Positions 53,180-62,447 of a stretch of 64,000 bases of DNA are shown here, in pieces; the stretch's first letter is position 1, and each line of letters opens with the position of its first letter. Location of the stretch: the NCBI GenBank assembly GCA_049177215.1, contig CP185379.1, positions 2,666,001 through 2,730,000 of the forward strand, written 5' to 3'. Source of the DNA: Pollutiaquabacter aromativorans. Its GTDB lineage: Bacteria > Bacteroidota > Bacteroidia > AKYH767-A > 2013-40CM-41-45. Under the pieces are notes generated by a model, which made no database searches, was not told where the DNA came from, and worked only from the letters and a program-made list of their open reading frames with translations. Position numbers and translations under genes: made by a program.

Positions 53180-53665
53180 ATGCTCATTCGACCGGCAACG
53201 CTGCAGGATCAGCCAGGCATTCTGGAAATTTACAATGAATCCGTCCTGCATTCCACGGCGACATTCGATACCGATCCACGTTCGCCGGAAAAACAACTGG
53301 AGTGGTTCAACCGCCACAAGGCCAACCATCCGGTACTGGTAGCAGAAGACGATGGCAAGATCGCCGGATGGGCGTCGCTAAGTCCCTGGAGCGATCGCTG
53401 CGCGTATGATTCAACCGTTGAGGTCAGTGTCTACCTCGCGCCGGAGCAGCGCGGAAAGGGATTGGGATTTCAGCTCTTGCAGCAGGTAACGGAAGCAGGC
53501 AGGAAAGCCGGCAACCACACGGTCATTTCCCGCATCTCGAGCGACAACCTCGCCAGCATCCGCATCCATGAAAAAGCCGGATACAGTACAGTCGGGACCA
53601 TGAAGGAAGTAGGTTTCAAATTCGGACGCTTCCTCGATGTGGTGATGATGCAGATCGTCTTTTAA
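53180..53665 (+). CDS. GNAT-family N-acetyltransferase (phosphinothricin acetyltransferase-like)
   Basis: 161 residues, cytoplasmic. The acetyl-CoA loop is seen in EVSVYLAPEQRGKGLGFQLL and the family's N-terminal I-R-x-A-x-x-x-D pattern in LIRPATLQDQPGILEIYNE. STATFDTDPRSPEKQLEWF and GYSTVGTMKEVGFKFGRFLDV closely follow the Pat/Bar type (methionine sulfone or related amino acid analogue acetyltransferases). The natural substrate cannot be told from sequence. It is translated just after the barrel-like protein (3 bp gap). Confidence 0.9.
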   Translation: MLIRPATLQDQPGILEIYNESVLHSTATFDTDPRSPEKQLEWFNRHKANHPVLVAEDDGKIAGWASLSPWSDRCAYDSTVEVSVYLAPEQRGKGLGFQLLQQVTEAGRKAGNHTVISRISSDNLASIRIHEKAGYSTVGTMKEVGFKFGRFLDVVMMQIVF

Positions 53666-53703
53666 CTCCTACTCGCCGTTACCGCTCTTCAACCAGGCTA
53701 CAT

Positions 53704-55902
53704 TCACAATACGACAAACCGCGCGATCCGTGGCAGACCATTCCGGTCGATTAGTCGTAGCACATAACTTCCGGCCGCCAGTCGTGAAAAATCGAGCCGG
53801 AACCCCTGGTCGTTTCGCGGACAAGCAATCGTTATCGTTTTCCCTTCCGGGCTGATCACCTGCGCGCTGACCGGCAGATAATCATCATCCCAGGTCAGGG
53901 AAAGGTGCTTTGAACCCGCATGATAATGGATCCTGAACGGTCGTTCTGCCGGCAATTCCGGCGCATCGAGGACTACTCCACCATCGCGATAAGCAAAAAG
54001 CCCGACCGGATACCCGAACCAGACATTGCCGTACTTGTCCGCCTCCACCGCGGTGCAATTCACGTCCAGCGGGCTGTTGGCGGCATCGAATAGCTGCCAA
54101 TTCGAACCGTCGAAACGCGCCACATGCGAATAGCTCGCGGCCCAGACCGACTGATCAGCGGCGACCGCAAGGTCCTGATAGGTCCCGGTTCCGAAACCGA
54201 GCGGGTTCGGGTAGGTTGTCCAGGAGGTTCCGTCGAAACGCGCCAGACCGAAGTCATCCAACGACACCCAGATGCCGCCGCTGGAATCCTCAGCGAGTCG
54301 CGAATTGCCATTCAGTCCCGGAGGCTGCGGTGGTTGTATCCAGCTCGTGCCGTCGTAACGCCACAGTCCGAGTGATACCATCCAGACCGCATCGTTACGA
54401 TCGATGAACAAATGTTCAACCGGTCGGTCGGGCAATGCGGAGTTGGTATCGCACCAGACCGTCCAGCTTGCTCCATCGAATCGTGCGACGCCCTCATGAA
54501 ACACCGGGCTACCGCCCGGGGAAGTGACGTAAGCGACAACATCGGTCCAGATGTTATTGGCGCGATCGATCTTCATCTCGTGCAGATCCGTGTAATAGAT
54601 CGTAGCACCCGACAAGGGCCAGGACAAGGTATCCCATACGCCATTGATCAGGCGGTGGAGGTTGTCACGACGTTTGATGTACAGTTCAGCACCGGGTCCT
54701 ATGGCCGTCGCCAATGGATTGTTACTAAAATGTCCTTCCGTGCCGGTCCATTGCACTCCGTCAAAAAGCACCAGGTCACCGGGATACTGAAACGGATCCG
54801 CATAACCACCACCCGTGAAGACCTTGCCATCCGGATGAACGAGCAAGGTCGCGATCGACGGATGCGTCAGCCCGGAGTTCTTTACTTCGAGCGGATAAAC
54901 GATGCCGGCATCCAAATTGGCAATGGCGCCATCGGTTCCGCCCACCCAGGGTCGACCGCTTTCATCGAGATCGAGTGCAAGCTGCGACAAAGGCGGCATA
55001 TCCGAATTGGAGGTATCGTACTTCATCCACTGGGTTCCGTCGAAACTTTGCAGACCACCCGAACAGGGTGAACAGGCCGGACCGAAATACTCACTGACCG
55101 CCATCCATACCACATCGTTGGCATCGACGCGTAAGGCTTCCACGTGCTGGTTCGGCATCGGGGAATTCAGATTATCGTAGAAAGCATACGAACCGTTCCG
55201 GTAATGATACAGGCCGTAGGCGTTGGAGAACCAGAGCGAAGAATCACTCGCCTGGCCGATCGCCTGCACCAGACTGGAATTAAAACCCGAATCGGCAGGG
55301 TTGATCACATTCCAGTTGGAACCGTTGTAGAAGAATAAGTCGCCGGAACTGCAGCCAACCACCAATTGACCATCCAGTGTCTTGTACAAGCGACGTGCCT
55401 GCCAGGGCTGCAAGGGCGAGTTGGTCGTGTCGAATGTCGTCCATTGGATTCCATCGTACCAGTGCAGCCATTCCTGCGCCACCCAGCCCGACCCTGCTGT
55501 ATCGGCGAGGACCGCAGCGATGATTTGTCCGTTCAGTATCGGCGCATTCTGTTGATCGTAAATCGTCCAGGTCACGCCGTTCCATACAGCAAGACCATTG
55601 TCGGTCCCGATCCAAAAGGTTCCGTCGGCTGCGCGGTCCATGCAATCGATCCGGTAAGAAGGCAGGGCGGAGTTCGACGGATTGTAAAACTCCTGCGCAC
55701 CGGAAGCACGATCGACTCTGGCCAGGCCGGAATAGCCGCCAACCCAGACGTACAGTGAATCAGCGATGATGGCATTGACCTGATAAGCTCGCGTAAAAAA
55801 GAGCCAATCCGGATTACTTGCTTGCGAGTGAGCGAAGACGCATGAACAGGCTATTAAAAAAAATAACCGGAGTCGGGACAGGAAGAATGCATTCCAATAC
55901 AT
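53704..55902 (-). CDS. T9SS-secreted propeller protein (two-component-regulator-propeller-like repeats)
   Basis: 732 residues. Signal peptide (LFFLIACSCVFAHSQ), then about 12-14 propeller blades of roughly 45 residues with the pattern D..G..W.(G/A)...GL.(R/H)(F/Y)DG..W..Y....S.LP. This matches the reg_prop ('two component regulator propeller') repeat; here no histidine kinase follows. The C-terminus (DDDYLPVSAQVISPEGKTI ... GSYVLRLIDRNGLPRIARFVVL) is a T9SS sorting domain. It should be an extracellular ligand- or polysaccharide-binding protein. It converges with the GNAT gene with a 38-bp gap and no visible terminator. Confidence 0.85.
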   Translation of the reverse strand: MYWNAFFLSRLRLFFLIACSCVFAHSQASNPDWLFFTRAYQVNAIIADSLYVWVGGYSGLARVDRASGAQEFYNPSNSALPSYRIDCMDRAADGTFWIGTDNGLAVWNGVTWTIYDQQNAPILNGQIIAAVLADTAGSGWVAQEWLHWYDGIQWTTFDTTNSPLQPWQARRLYKTLDGQLVVGCSSGDLFFYNGSNWNVINPADSGFNSSLVQAIGQASDSSLWFSNAYGLYHYRNGSYAFYDNLNSPMPNQHVEALRVDANDVVWMAVSEYFGPACSPCSGGLQSFDGTQWMKYDTSNSDMPPLSQLALDLDESGRPWVGGTDGAIANLDAGIVYPLEVKNSGLTHPSIATLLVHPDGKVFTGGGYADPFQYPGDLVLFDGVQWTGTEGHFSNNPLATAIGPGAELYIKRRDNLHRLINGVWDTLSWPLSGATIYYTDLHEMKIDRANNIWTDVVAYVTSPGGSPVFHEGVARFDGASWTVWCDTNSALPDRPVEHLFIDRNDAVWMVSLGLWRYDGTSWIQPPQPPGLNGNSRLAEDSSGGIWVSLDDFGLARFDGTSWTTYPNPLGFGTGTYQDLAVAADQSVWAASYSHVARFDGSNWQLFDAANSPLDVNCTAVEADKYGNVWFGYPVGLFAYRDGGVVLDAPELPAERPFRIHYHAGSKHLSLTWDDDYLPVSAQVISPEGKTITIACPRNDQGFRLDFSRLAAGSYVLRLIDRNGLPRIARFVVL

Positions 55903-55949
55903 TCCACCAATTTACCGATTCCGGTTTTATGGTTGCTGTCAGACGCCTG

Positions 55950-58019
55950 TCAGTTCTTCACCGGCAGCAGCGAATAGTGTTTCCCGTACTCCAGCATCTG
56001 GTCGAGGAAAGCCTTGGGGTACTCCACCTTGACATCCGTGATCTCTTCTCCGGCCATGACAGGAACAAGTTTAGGTTGGATAAAACCCATATACGGCGCG
56101 ATGTCCAGTTTGGCGTAGCGTTCCAGAACCTCTTTATGCAAGGCAGGTTCAATGCGTACACCATAGGTTTCTACCAGGTTCTTTCCGGCATCGAAATCGC
56201 CTTCGGATTTGATCCGCTGGATCTCGCGTAACAATTGCCCGAAAAGTCCTCGGAGTTTGGCGTAATCGTTGATCACAAAATAGGTTTTGCCGTTCCGGTT
56301 TTCGCGCGTGATCACCCGCTCCTGTTGACCTTTATCGACCGCCCAGGCCGAGATCAACTGCCGGTTCCGCATGTGCGACTCTTCAAGATTCTTCCCCGGC
56401 TCGATGCGGTTGAGCTGGGTCATGAGGCCGTTCATGATGTAATTGTCGTACTGGGCTTTCCCGACTTCCAGGCTTTCCATCACGCCGATCTCGACCAGTT
56501 TGGGATCGTAGATATAATACAAGGCGACCAGGTCGGCGCGTGCTTCTTCCAGAACGCCGGCATAGTTCTTCAACGTCTGATCGGTTGTTCCCACGCCTTC
56601 GTTGATCTTACCGGAAGCATGGCCGATCACCTCGTGCATATCCGTATGCAACTCGCCGGAATAGGCGGCATGCTTCCGTGCGCGCTCGATCACTTCAGGA
56701 GAACTACCGAATTCGTCCATCAGCGGGCTCCGCGAACGATAATAATTGTAGGCCTCGACGATATTTCCGAGCGAAACGGATTTGGAACCATAGTCTTCCC
56801 GGATCCATTCGTTGTTCGGCAGGTTGATCCCGATTGGCGTGGCCGGGCCGGCATCGCCGACCTCTCCCACTACCGTGATCACTTTGGCCGAGATGCCGGT
56901 CACGACCTTTTTCTTGTGATCATCCATGATCGGCGAATGGTCTTCGAACCACTGCGCTTCCCGGGAAATGGCCGCGATCCGCTTCGTCGCTTCCAGGTCT
57001 TTGATCGATACGATGCTTTCATAGGCGCCCTTCTTCTGCAGGGCATCCTGATACACCTCGATGAAGCCGTTCACGAAATCGACGCGCGCGCTGGTGTCCT
57101 GTACCCAGGCGATGCTGTAGTCATCGAAGTGCTTGGGATCGCCGGAACGATAAAAGGTGATTAGCTTAGCGATGGTGGTCTTCTGCTCCGGCGTCTCCGC
57201 AACGTCTTCCGCTTTCTCCAGCCAGTAGATGATCTTGTCGATGGCCGCGCCATACATTCCACCCGACTTCCATACCTGTTCCACCAGTTTGCCGTTCTCT
57301 TTCACCAGCCGGGTATTGAATCCGATCTGCGAACGATTGGAGGTGTCGGCTTCCTTGATGCCGTCGTAATAGGTCTCCACTTCCTGCTGGGTGACGCCGG
57401 AATAAAAATTGTTGCAGGACGCGACGATCACGTCTTTGGCATCCAGATCAACTTCCTTTGCATCGACCTTCGGATCGAAAACGATCGGAACGATCCAGGC
57501 GGTGAATGCTGCAGGCTCGCGGCCATCCAAGGGCAATTGCCCGACGTCTGATTTCCGGATCAGCTCGGTAAAGTACGCCTGGCTGCAGCCCGGCATCATC
57601 TTCTCGGCGCCGTAATGATGGTGATTGCCGTTCGAAAAGAAGAAGCGCTTCGCGTAGGTTTCAAAGTCCGCCCATTCCTTGCCGGCGCGCTCGCCCTGGT
57701 AGGTATTCAGGATCGCTTCCAGCGTCTTGCGGATGGTCAGCCCATGGCGATACTTCTGGTCATAGAAAATATCGCGGCCGCTGAGTCCGGCTTCATAGAG
57801 GTAATACGCCAGTTTCTTTTGCTGCAGGCTGAGGGTTTCCCATCCACGCACCTCGTAACGCAATACCTGGATGTCGGCAAAGCGATCCGCGATGTAGTCG
57901 AATGCGGGCGCATCGGTCGTTGTGGCCTTGGCCGACGGATTGTTGTTCCCGGAACCGTAAGCAACGAACAAGCCGCTGCCGGCCAACAGCGTGGCCAGGA
58001 GAATGCTCTTTTTCATCAT
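55950..58019 (-). CDS. Dipeptidyl-peptidase III (M49 family)
   Basis: 689 residues with a signal peptide or lipid-type leader (MKKSILLATLLAGSGLFVAYG). It is a zinc exopeptidase that removes dipeptides from peptide N-termini. The variant zinc motif of bacterial M49 enzymes is HEVIGH (462-467), followed by the second motif EEARADLVALYY. NNFYSGVTQQEVETYY and GSSPEVIERARKHAAYSGELHTDMHE are typical of Bacteroidetes DPP III. It is the last gene of an operon with two amidohydrolases (24 bp after the previous one). Together they suggest peptide degradation in the periplasm. Confidence 0.94.
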   Translation of the reverse strand: MMKKSILLATLLAGSGLFVAYGSGNNNPSAKATTTDAPAFDYIADRFADIQVLRYEVRGWETLSLQQKKLAYYLYEAGLSGRDIFYDQKYRHGLTIRKTLEAILNTYQGERAGKEWADFETYAKRFFFSNGNHHHYGAEKMMPGCSQAYFTELIRKSDVGQLPLDGREPAAFTAWIVPIVFDPKVDAKEVDLDAKDVIVASCNNFYSGVTQQEVETYYDGIKEADTSNRSQIGFNTRLVKENGKLVEQVWKSGGMYGAAIDKIIYWLEKAEDVAETPEQKTTIAKLITFYRSGDPKHFDDYSIAWVQDTSARVDFVNGFIEVYQDALQKKGAYESIVSIKDLEATKRIAAISREAQWFEDHSPIMDDHKKKVVTGISAKVITVVGEVGDAGPATPIGINLPNNEWIREDYGSKSVSLGNIVEAYNYYRSRSPLMDEFGSSPEVIERARKHAAYSGELHTDMHEVIGHASGKINEGVGTTDQTLKNYAGVLEEARADLVALYYIYDPKLVEIGVMESLEVGKAQYDNYIMNGLMTQLNRIEPGKNLEESHMRNRQLISAWAVDKGQQERVITRENRNGKTYFVINDYAKLRGLFGQLLREIQRIKSEGDFDAGKNLVETYGVRIEPALHKEVLERYAKLDIAPYMGFIQPKLVPVMAGEEITDVKVEYPKAFLDQMLEYGKHYSLLPVKN

Positions 58020-58043
58020 GAAGTGTATGGTGTGATGTACGGC

Positions 58044-59342
58044 TTACTTGGTTAAGCCGTATTTATCGGAATACTTCTGGTAGAGTTGTTTCTGCACATT
58101 GTCCAGGCTGATGCTTCGTCCGTTGATGAACGCCTGTTCAACCGTCGAGCTGCGCATATCGAGCAGATCGCCTGAAACGATGAGGAGGTTCGCGTCTTTT
58201 CCTGTCTCCAGTTTACCGGTACGATCGGCGATGCCGAGGATGGCGGCCGGCGAAGCAGTAATCGCGGCAAGCGCTTCCTCTTTGGTCAGCCCGTAACCGG
58301 CGGTCGTGCCGGCCATGTAGGGCAGGTTGCGCAACTGCCAGCTGCCATCGATGCTCAACGCGAATACGACACCCGCTTTCCGGAGCAACCCCGGCAGTTT
58401 GTAGGGCAAGTCCGTATCGTCGTCTTCGCGCGGCGGCAGGGAATGCGTACGTCCGAGGATCACCGGCACCTGTTCTTTGCGCAGCAGGTCGGTTACCCGC
58501 CAGGCGTCCGCGCCGCCGACGATCACCAGCTTCGTGCCCCAACGTTTGGAAAATGCCACGGCGGCTTCGATCTCCTTCACGTAGTCGCAATGCACGAACA
58601 ATTTCTTCGAACCGTCGAACAAGCCGCGCATCGCTTCGAGCTTGACGTTCTCTTCCAGCGGTTTTGCTCCAGCTGCATACGCTTTCGCTTCTGCAAAGAG
58701 TTGTTCCAGGGCGGCGAGTTCCCGGATGGTGGTGTTGCGTTGGTTCTCTTCCTGCTCAGGACTTGAACGATAGACGAACATACGCGGCCAGTTGAGGTGC
58801 AGGCCGATGTCGGTGCGCACAGCCGCGTCTTCCCAATTCCAGGCATCCAGTTGCACGACCGAAGACTGTCCGGTCAAAAACGAACCCTGTGGAACGACCT
58901 CCGCGAGTAACACGCCGTTGGAACGAACTGTCGGGATGATCTTGGAATCGGTGTTGTAAGCGATGATGCTTCGGACGTTGGGATTCAGTTCCCCGACTTC
59001 GTTGTAGTCGCGCGTCGAACGGACCAGGTCGATCTCGGTCAGGCCGAGCGAGCTGTTGCAGGCGATGAGTCCGGGATAGACGTGCTTGCCGGCCGCGTCG
59101 ATCATGCGGGCGTACTTTGTCCGATCGATGCGAATGGTGGTGGCATCGGCTACGAGCGTCAGTTTTCCGTTCTCGAAGCCGATGGCGGCGTTCGGGATGA
59201 CTTGTCCGTCGCCCAGGTGCGCGGTGGCGTTGAGGATGAGTGTGGCTTCGCGCTGAGCGGGAGCCGGCGCGGGATTCTGGGCCTGCAGTCCGAAAGGCAG
59301 CAGCAGGAGGAGGGTGCGGAGCATTCTGTTCATGTTCTTCAT
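58044..59342 (-). CDS. Amidohydrolase-family protein lacking the HxH metal motif, secreted
   Basis: 432 residues from the ATG at 59342 (signal MLRTLLLLLPFGLQAQ). An ATG at 59357 that overlaps the upstream stop (ATGA) is an alternative. The fold is that of imidazolonepropionase-like amidohydrolases: N-terminal beta domain with DAAGKHVYPGLI, C-terminal TAGYGLTKEEALAAITASPAAILGI and GKLETGKDANLLIVSGD. After VYPGLI, where active members have D-x-H-x-H, it reads ACNSSLGLTEIDL, so metal binding at that site is lost. KLFVHCDYV keeps one His. It may be a structural partner of the 59354 protein. Confidence 0.85.
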   Translation of the reverse strand: MKNMNRMLRTLLLLLPFGLQAQNPAPAPAQREATLILNATAHLGDGQVIPNAAIGFENGKLTLVADATTIRIDRTKYARMIDAAGKHVYPGLIACNSSLGLTEIDLVRSTRDYNEVGELNPNVRSIIAYNTDSKIIPTVRSNGVLLAEVVPQGSFLTGQSSVVQLDAWNWEDAAVRTDIGLHLNWPRMFVYRSSPEQEENQRNTTIRELAALEQLFAEAKAYAAGAKPLEENVKLEAMRGLFDGSKKLFVHCDYVKEIEAAVAFSKRWGTKLVIVGGADAWRVTDLLRKEQVPVILGRTHSLPPREDDDTDLPYKLPGLLRKAGVVFALSIDGSWQLRNLPYMAGTTAGYGLTKEEALAAITASPAAILGIADRTGKLETGKDANLLIVSGDLLDMRSSTVEQAFINGRSISLDNVQKQLYQKYSDKYGLTK

Positions 59343-59353
59343 GGCTGCCGGGA

Positions 59354-62300
59354 TCATTCGAAGTGATGGATTTCTTCTTCAACGCAGTGCTTGATGACCT
59401 GCGCGTTCATCGAAGGTTTCTGTACGTTCTCGCCGCGCCCTTTGGCGTCGGCTTGTTGCTGGGTAAGGCGTGCCCGTTCGGTGCGGATCTCTTCACGCAA
59501 CGACTGATCACGCTTCAGGTCGAAATAGCAGGTGCCGTCCACGTAGGTGCGGGAAGGCTTGGCATAAATGCTCATCGGGTGATCGGTCCACAGCACCAGG
59601 TCGGCGTCCTTGCCGACTTTGATACTGCCCACGCGGTCGTCGACGCGCAGCATCTTCGCCGGGTTGAGGGTGACGAACTTCCAGGCTTCTTCTTCGCTCA
59701 CGCCGCCGTAGAGGACCGCTTTCGCAGCTTCCTGGTTCAGGCGACGGGCCATTTCCGGATCGTCGGAATTGAAGCCGACAGTCAGTCCGAGTTTTTGCAT
59801 GATCGCCCCGTTGTACGGGATGGCTTCGTACACCTCGTACTTGTAAGCCCACCAATCACTGAAGGAGGATACGCCGCGAACGCCGTGCGCTTTCATCTTG
59901 TCGGCGACTTTGTAGCCTTCCAGGATGTGCGTGAAGGTGTTCATCTTGAAACCGAAGGAATCGGCTACGTGCATCAGCATGTTGATCTCGCTCTGCACAT
60001 AGGAATGACAGGTAATGAAACGCTTGCCGTTGAGGATCTCGGCCAGCGCGTCCAGTTCCAGGTCGCGGCGGGGCGGGATTCCGCTCCGCAGCTTCGGATC
60101 ACCCTTGCTCCAGGCGTTCATGGCCTGGTCGTATTCGCGTGCGCGGGTGAAGTAATCGCTGTACACCTGCTCCACGCCCATGCGTGTTTGCGGGTAACGA
60201 ATGACTTGTTTGTCGCCCCAATGGCTTTGCTTCACGTTCTCGCCCAGCGCGAACTTGATGTATCCGGGCCAGTTTTCGAATTTGAGTTCTTCGGGAGAGC
60301 GGCCCCAGCGCAGTTTGATCAGTTGTGTTTGTCCGCCGATCGGATTCGCCGATCCGTGCAACAGGTGAGAAGCCGTTACGCCGCCCGCCAGTTGGCGGTA
60401 GATCTGGACATCGTCCGCGTCCAATACGTCGCCGATGCGCACTTCGGCGGAAGACGACTGTGTGGCTTCGTTCACGGAGCCGCTGATGGCGATGTGCGAG
60501 TGCTCGTCGATGATGCCGGCAGTGAGGTGCATGCCGGTCGCGTCAACGACCTCGGCGCCTTCCGGAGCCTTGATGCCGCTGCCGACCTGCCGGATCTTGC
60601 CGTCGCTGATCAGGACATCCGCGTTCTTCAGGATGCCGTCGGATTCGTTGGTCCATACCGTCGCGTTGCGGAACAGGACGGTCGTGGCTTTCGGAAGTTC
60701 CTTCCAGCCATAAGCCATGTTCGGATAGCGCAGGGTGGCCGTCACCGGCGCCTCTTTCTTCGCGCTGTCGGTTTTCGCAACGGGGACGAAGGCGGAATCC
60801 AGCGTTGCGGTCCACGCGCTCCACTCACCGGAAGGCAACAAGACATTTCCGGAGAAGGCGGATTTCTCTGCAAGGCCGGTGAAGCGGTACAATCCTTTCG
60901 GTTCTCGCTTCTTCGCTTCGAAGCTGAAGTTTACCTGTTGACCCAGGCGACTTGCGGCAGCCTTGATGGCCGAGGTATCGTCGTAGAGGTACCATTCCGG
61001 AGCAGCGGCCTCTCCTCCTACTTTCAGGCGCAGGCTGTTGCCGTTGGCAATGCGTACCGTATAGTTGCCGCGGAGATCGGATAGTTGCGGGTCAACGAAC
61101 TGATAGCGCTTACCCTTCACCCAGTTTTCCAGGATCGCATTGTCCTTTTCAAACAGTCCCTTCGACGTCACGAGGAAATTGGCCAGCATGCCCTTGCGCA
61201 GTGCCCCGACCTTGTCGGACAGGCCCAGAAAGGAAGCGGGGGTAGCGGTCAGTGCTTTCAACGCCTGCTCCTCGGACAGTCCACGCGCGATGGCTTTCCG
61301 AATGTTCTTCCAGAAGTCGCCGCGGTTTTTCAGGTCGCTGCTGGTCAACGCGAACTCGATGCCTTGCTGAGCAAGCGTGGCAGCATTACCGGGAGCCAAC
61401 TCCCAGTGGCGCAACTGGTGCAACGAAATACCGAGCGCATCATACGGATCCGAGAGGTCGTACGCATCGGGGAATGCTACGGGAACGATCAGGCGGCAAC
61501 CGGCGGCTTTGAGTTCCGCCGCACGCTCGTACTCGTCTCCGCTTCCTTTGATAAGAAAATTCACCCCGAACTCTTTGCCGATCCGTGCGACCCGGAGTTC
61601 GTTTTGTTTGTCGCCTGCTTCAAACCATTGCGGCAGCTCGAGGTTACGGTTAAACGATTCGAGCGTGATGTTGTATTCTTTCTTGTTGCCGCCTTCCTTG
61701 TACCAGCGTGCATCGTACCAGGTCTGGCGCAGCAGGGCGATGCTGCCCATCAGCGACGAAGGATAATCCTGCGTCGAGATGCCTTTGTCGAATGAATAGG
61801 CCGCGGCAGCGCGGTCACGCAGGATCAACTCATGCTCTTCGCCATCGCCGAGCAGGACACAGGCCGCTGTGCCGCGAACGACGCCGTCGCGTTGCGTCGA
61901 GAGTACCGTTCCGAAACCCAGCTTACGCCACTCTTCGGCTTTCTTGGTATCGGCGACAAAGCTGCGATAGGCATCCACCTCCGCCTTGACGGCCTGGTTC
62001 CAGTCGTAGGCGCCCTTGGTATTCGTCAGCAACTGCGGGTCTTCGAAATTTCCCTGCGGACGCTTCAGCTCGGGTTGACCGTAATCGGAAACCAGTTCGA
62101 TCAGCGAAGGATAGATCGTCTTTCCTTTGTAGTCGTACACGACCGCGTCGGATGGAACCGTGACACCGGCGCCGGCCTCCAGGATCAATCCATCGCGTAC
62201 CAGGATGGTGGCGGGATCGACCACGGTCTTGTAGTCCACGTAGAGGCGGACATTCGTGATCGCATAGGTGATGTGCCGGGGGTCAGTGGGACCGTTGACA

Positions 62301-62374
62301 GGAAAGGTTTGCTGCGCGTTGGCGTTGATGAACAGAAAGAACAGGCAGCACAGGAGCGTAAAGAATCGTTGCAT
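59354..62374 (-). CDS. Double-domain amidohydrolase, periplasmic
   Basis: 1,006 residues with a signal peptide (MQRFFTLLCCLFFLFINANAQ). It contains two amidohydrolase-like halves. The first (about 30-430) lacks the metal motif (TIYPSLIELVSDYG in place of G-x-x-D-x-H-x-H). The second (about 565-960) has it: GIIDEHSHIAISG with H625 and H627, then KRFITCHSYVQSEI, FTHILEGYKVAD and GFNSDDPE, supplying the remaining metal and catalytic residues. It ends with GKDADLVLWTDHP. Secreted Bacteroidota relatives are thought to act on cyclic or N-acyl peptides, but substrate is not defined. It is the first gene of the operon, with coupled overlap to the next gene. Confidence 0.9.
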   Translation of the reverse strand: MQRFFTLLCCLFFLFINANAQQTFPVNGPTDPRHITYAITNVRLYVDYKTVVDPATILVRDGLILEAGAGVTVPSDAVVYDYKGKTIYPSLIELVSDYGQPELKRPQGNFEDPQLLTNTKGAYDWNQAVKAEVDAYRSFVADTKKAEEWRKLGFGTVLSTQRDGVVRGTAACVLLGDGEEHELILRDRAAAAYSFDKGISTQDYPSSLMGSIALLRQTWYDARWYKEGGNKKEYNITLESFNRNLELPQWFEAGDKQNELRVARIGKEFGVNFLIKGSGDEYERAAELKAAGCRLIVPVAFPDAYDLSDPYDALGISLHQLRHWELAPGNAATLAQQGIEFALTSSDLKNRGDFWKNIRKAIARGLSEEQALKALTATPASFLGLSDKVGALRKGMLANFLVTSKGLFEKDNAILENWVKGKRYQFVDPQLSDLRGNYTVRIANGNSLRLKVGGEAAAPEWYLYDDTSAIKAAASRLGQQVNFSFEAKKREPKGLYRFTGLAEKSAFSGNVLLPSGEWSAWTATLDSAFVPVAKTDSAKKEAPVTATLRYPNMAYGWKELPKATTVLFRNATVWTNESDGILKNADVLISDGKIRQVGSGIKAPEGAEVVDATGMHLTAGIIDEHSHIAISGSVNEATQSSSAEVRIGDVLDADDVQIYRQLAGGVTASHLLHGSANPIGGQTQLIKLRWGRSPEELKFENWPGYIKFALGENVKQSHWGDKQVIRYPQTRMGVEQVYSDYFTRAREYDQAMNAWSKGDPKLRSGIPPRRDLELDALAEILNGKRFITCHSYVQSEINMLMHVADSFGFKMNTFTHILEGYKVADKMKAHGVRGVSSFSDWWAYKYEVYEAIPYNGAIMQKLGLTVGFNSDDPEMARRLNQEAAKAVLYGGVSEEEAWKFVTLNPAKMLRVDDRVGSIKVGKDADLVLWTDHPMSIYAKPSRTYVDGTCYFDLKRDQSLREEIRTERARLTQQQADAKGRGENVQKPSMNAQVIKHCVEEEIHHFE

Positions 62375-62447
62375 GCAGGTCGTTTAAGGCGACCGAAGAT
62401 AACGATTCGTCAAGTGTTAAAAGGTGAATGAAACCTTAAAATCGATG

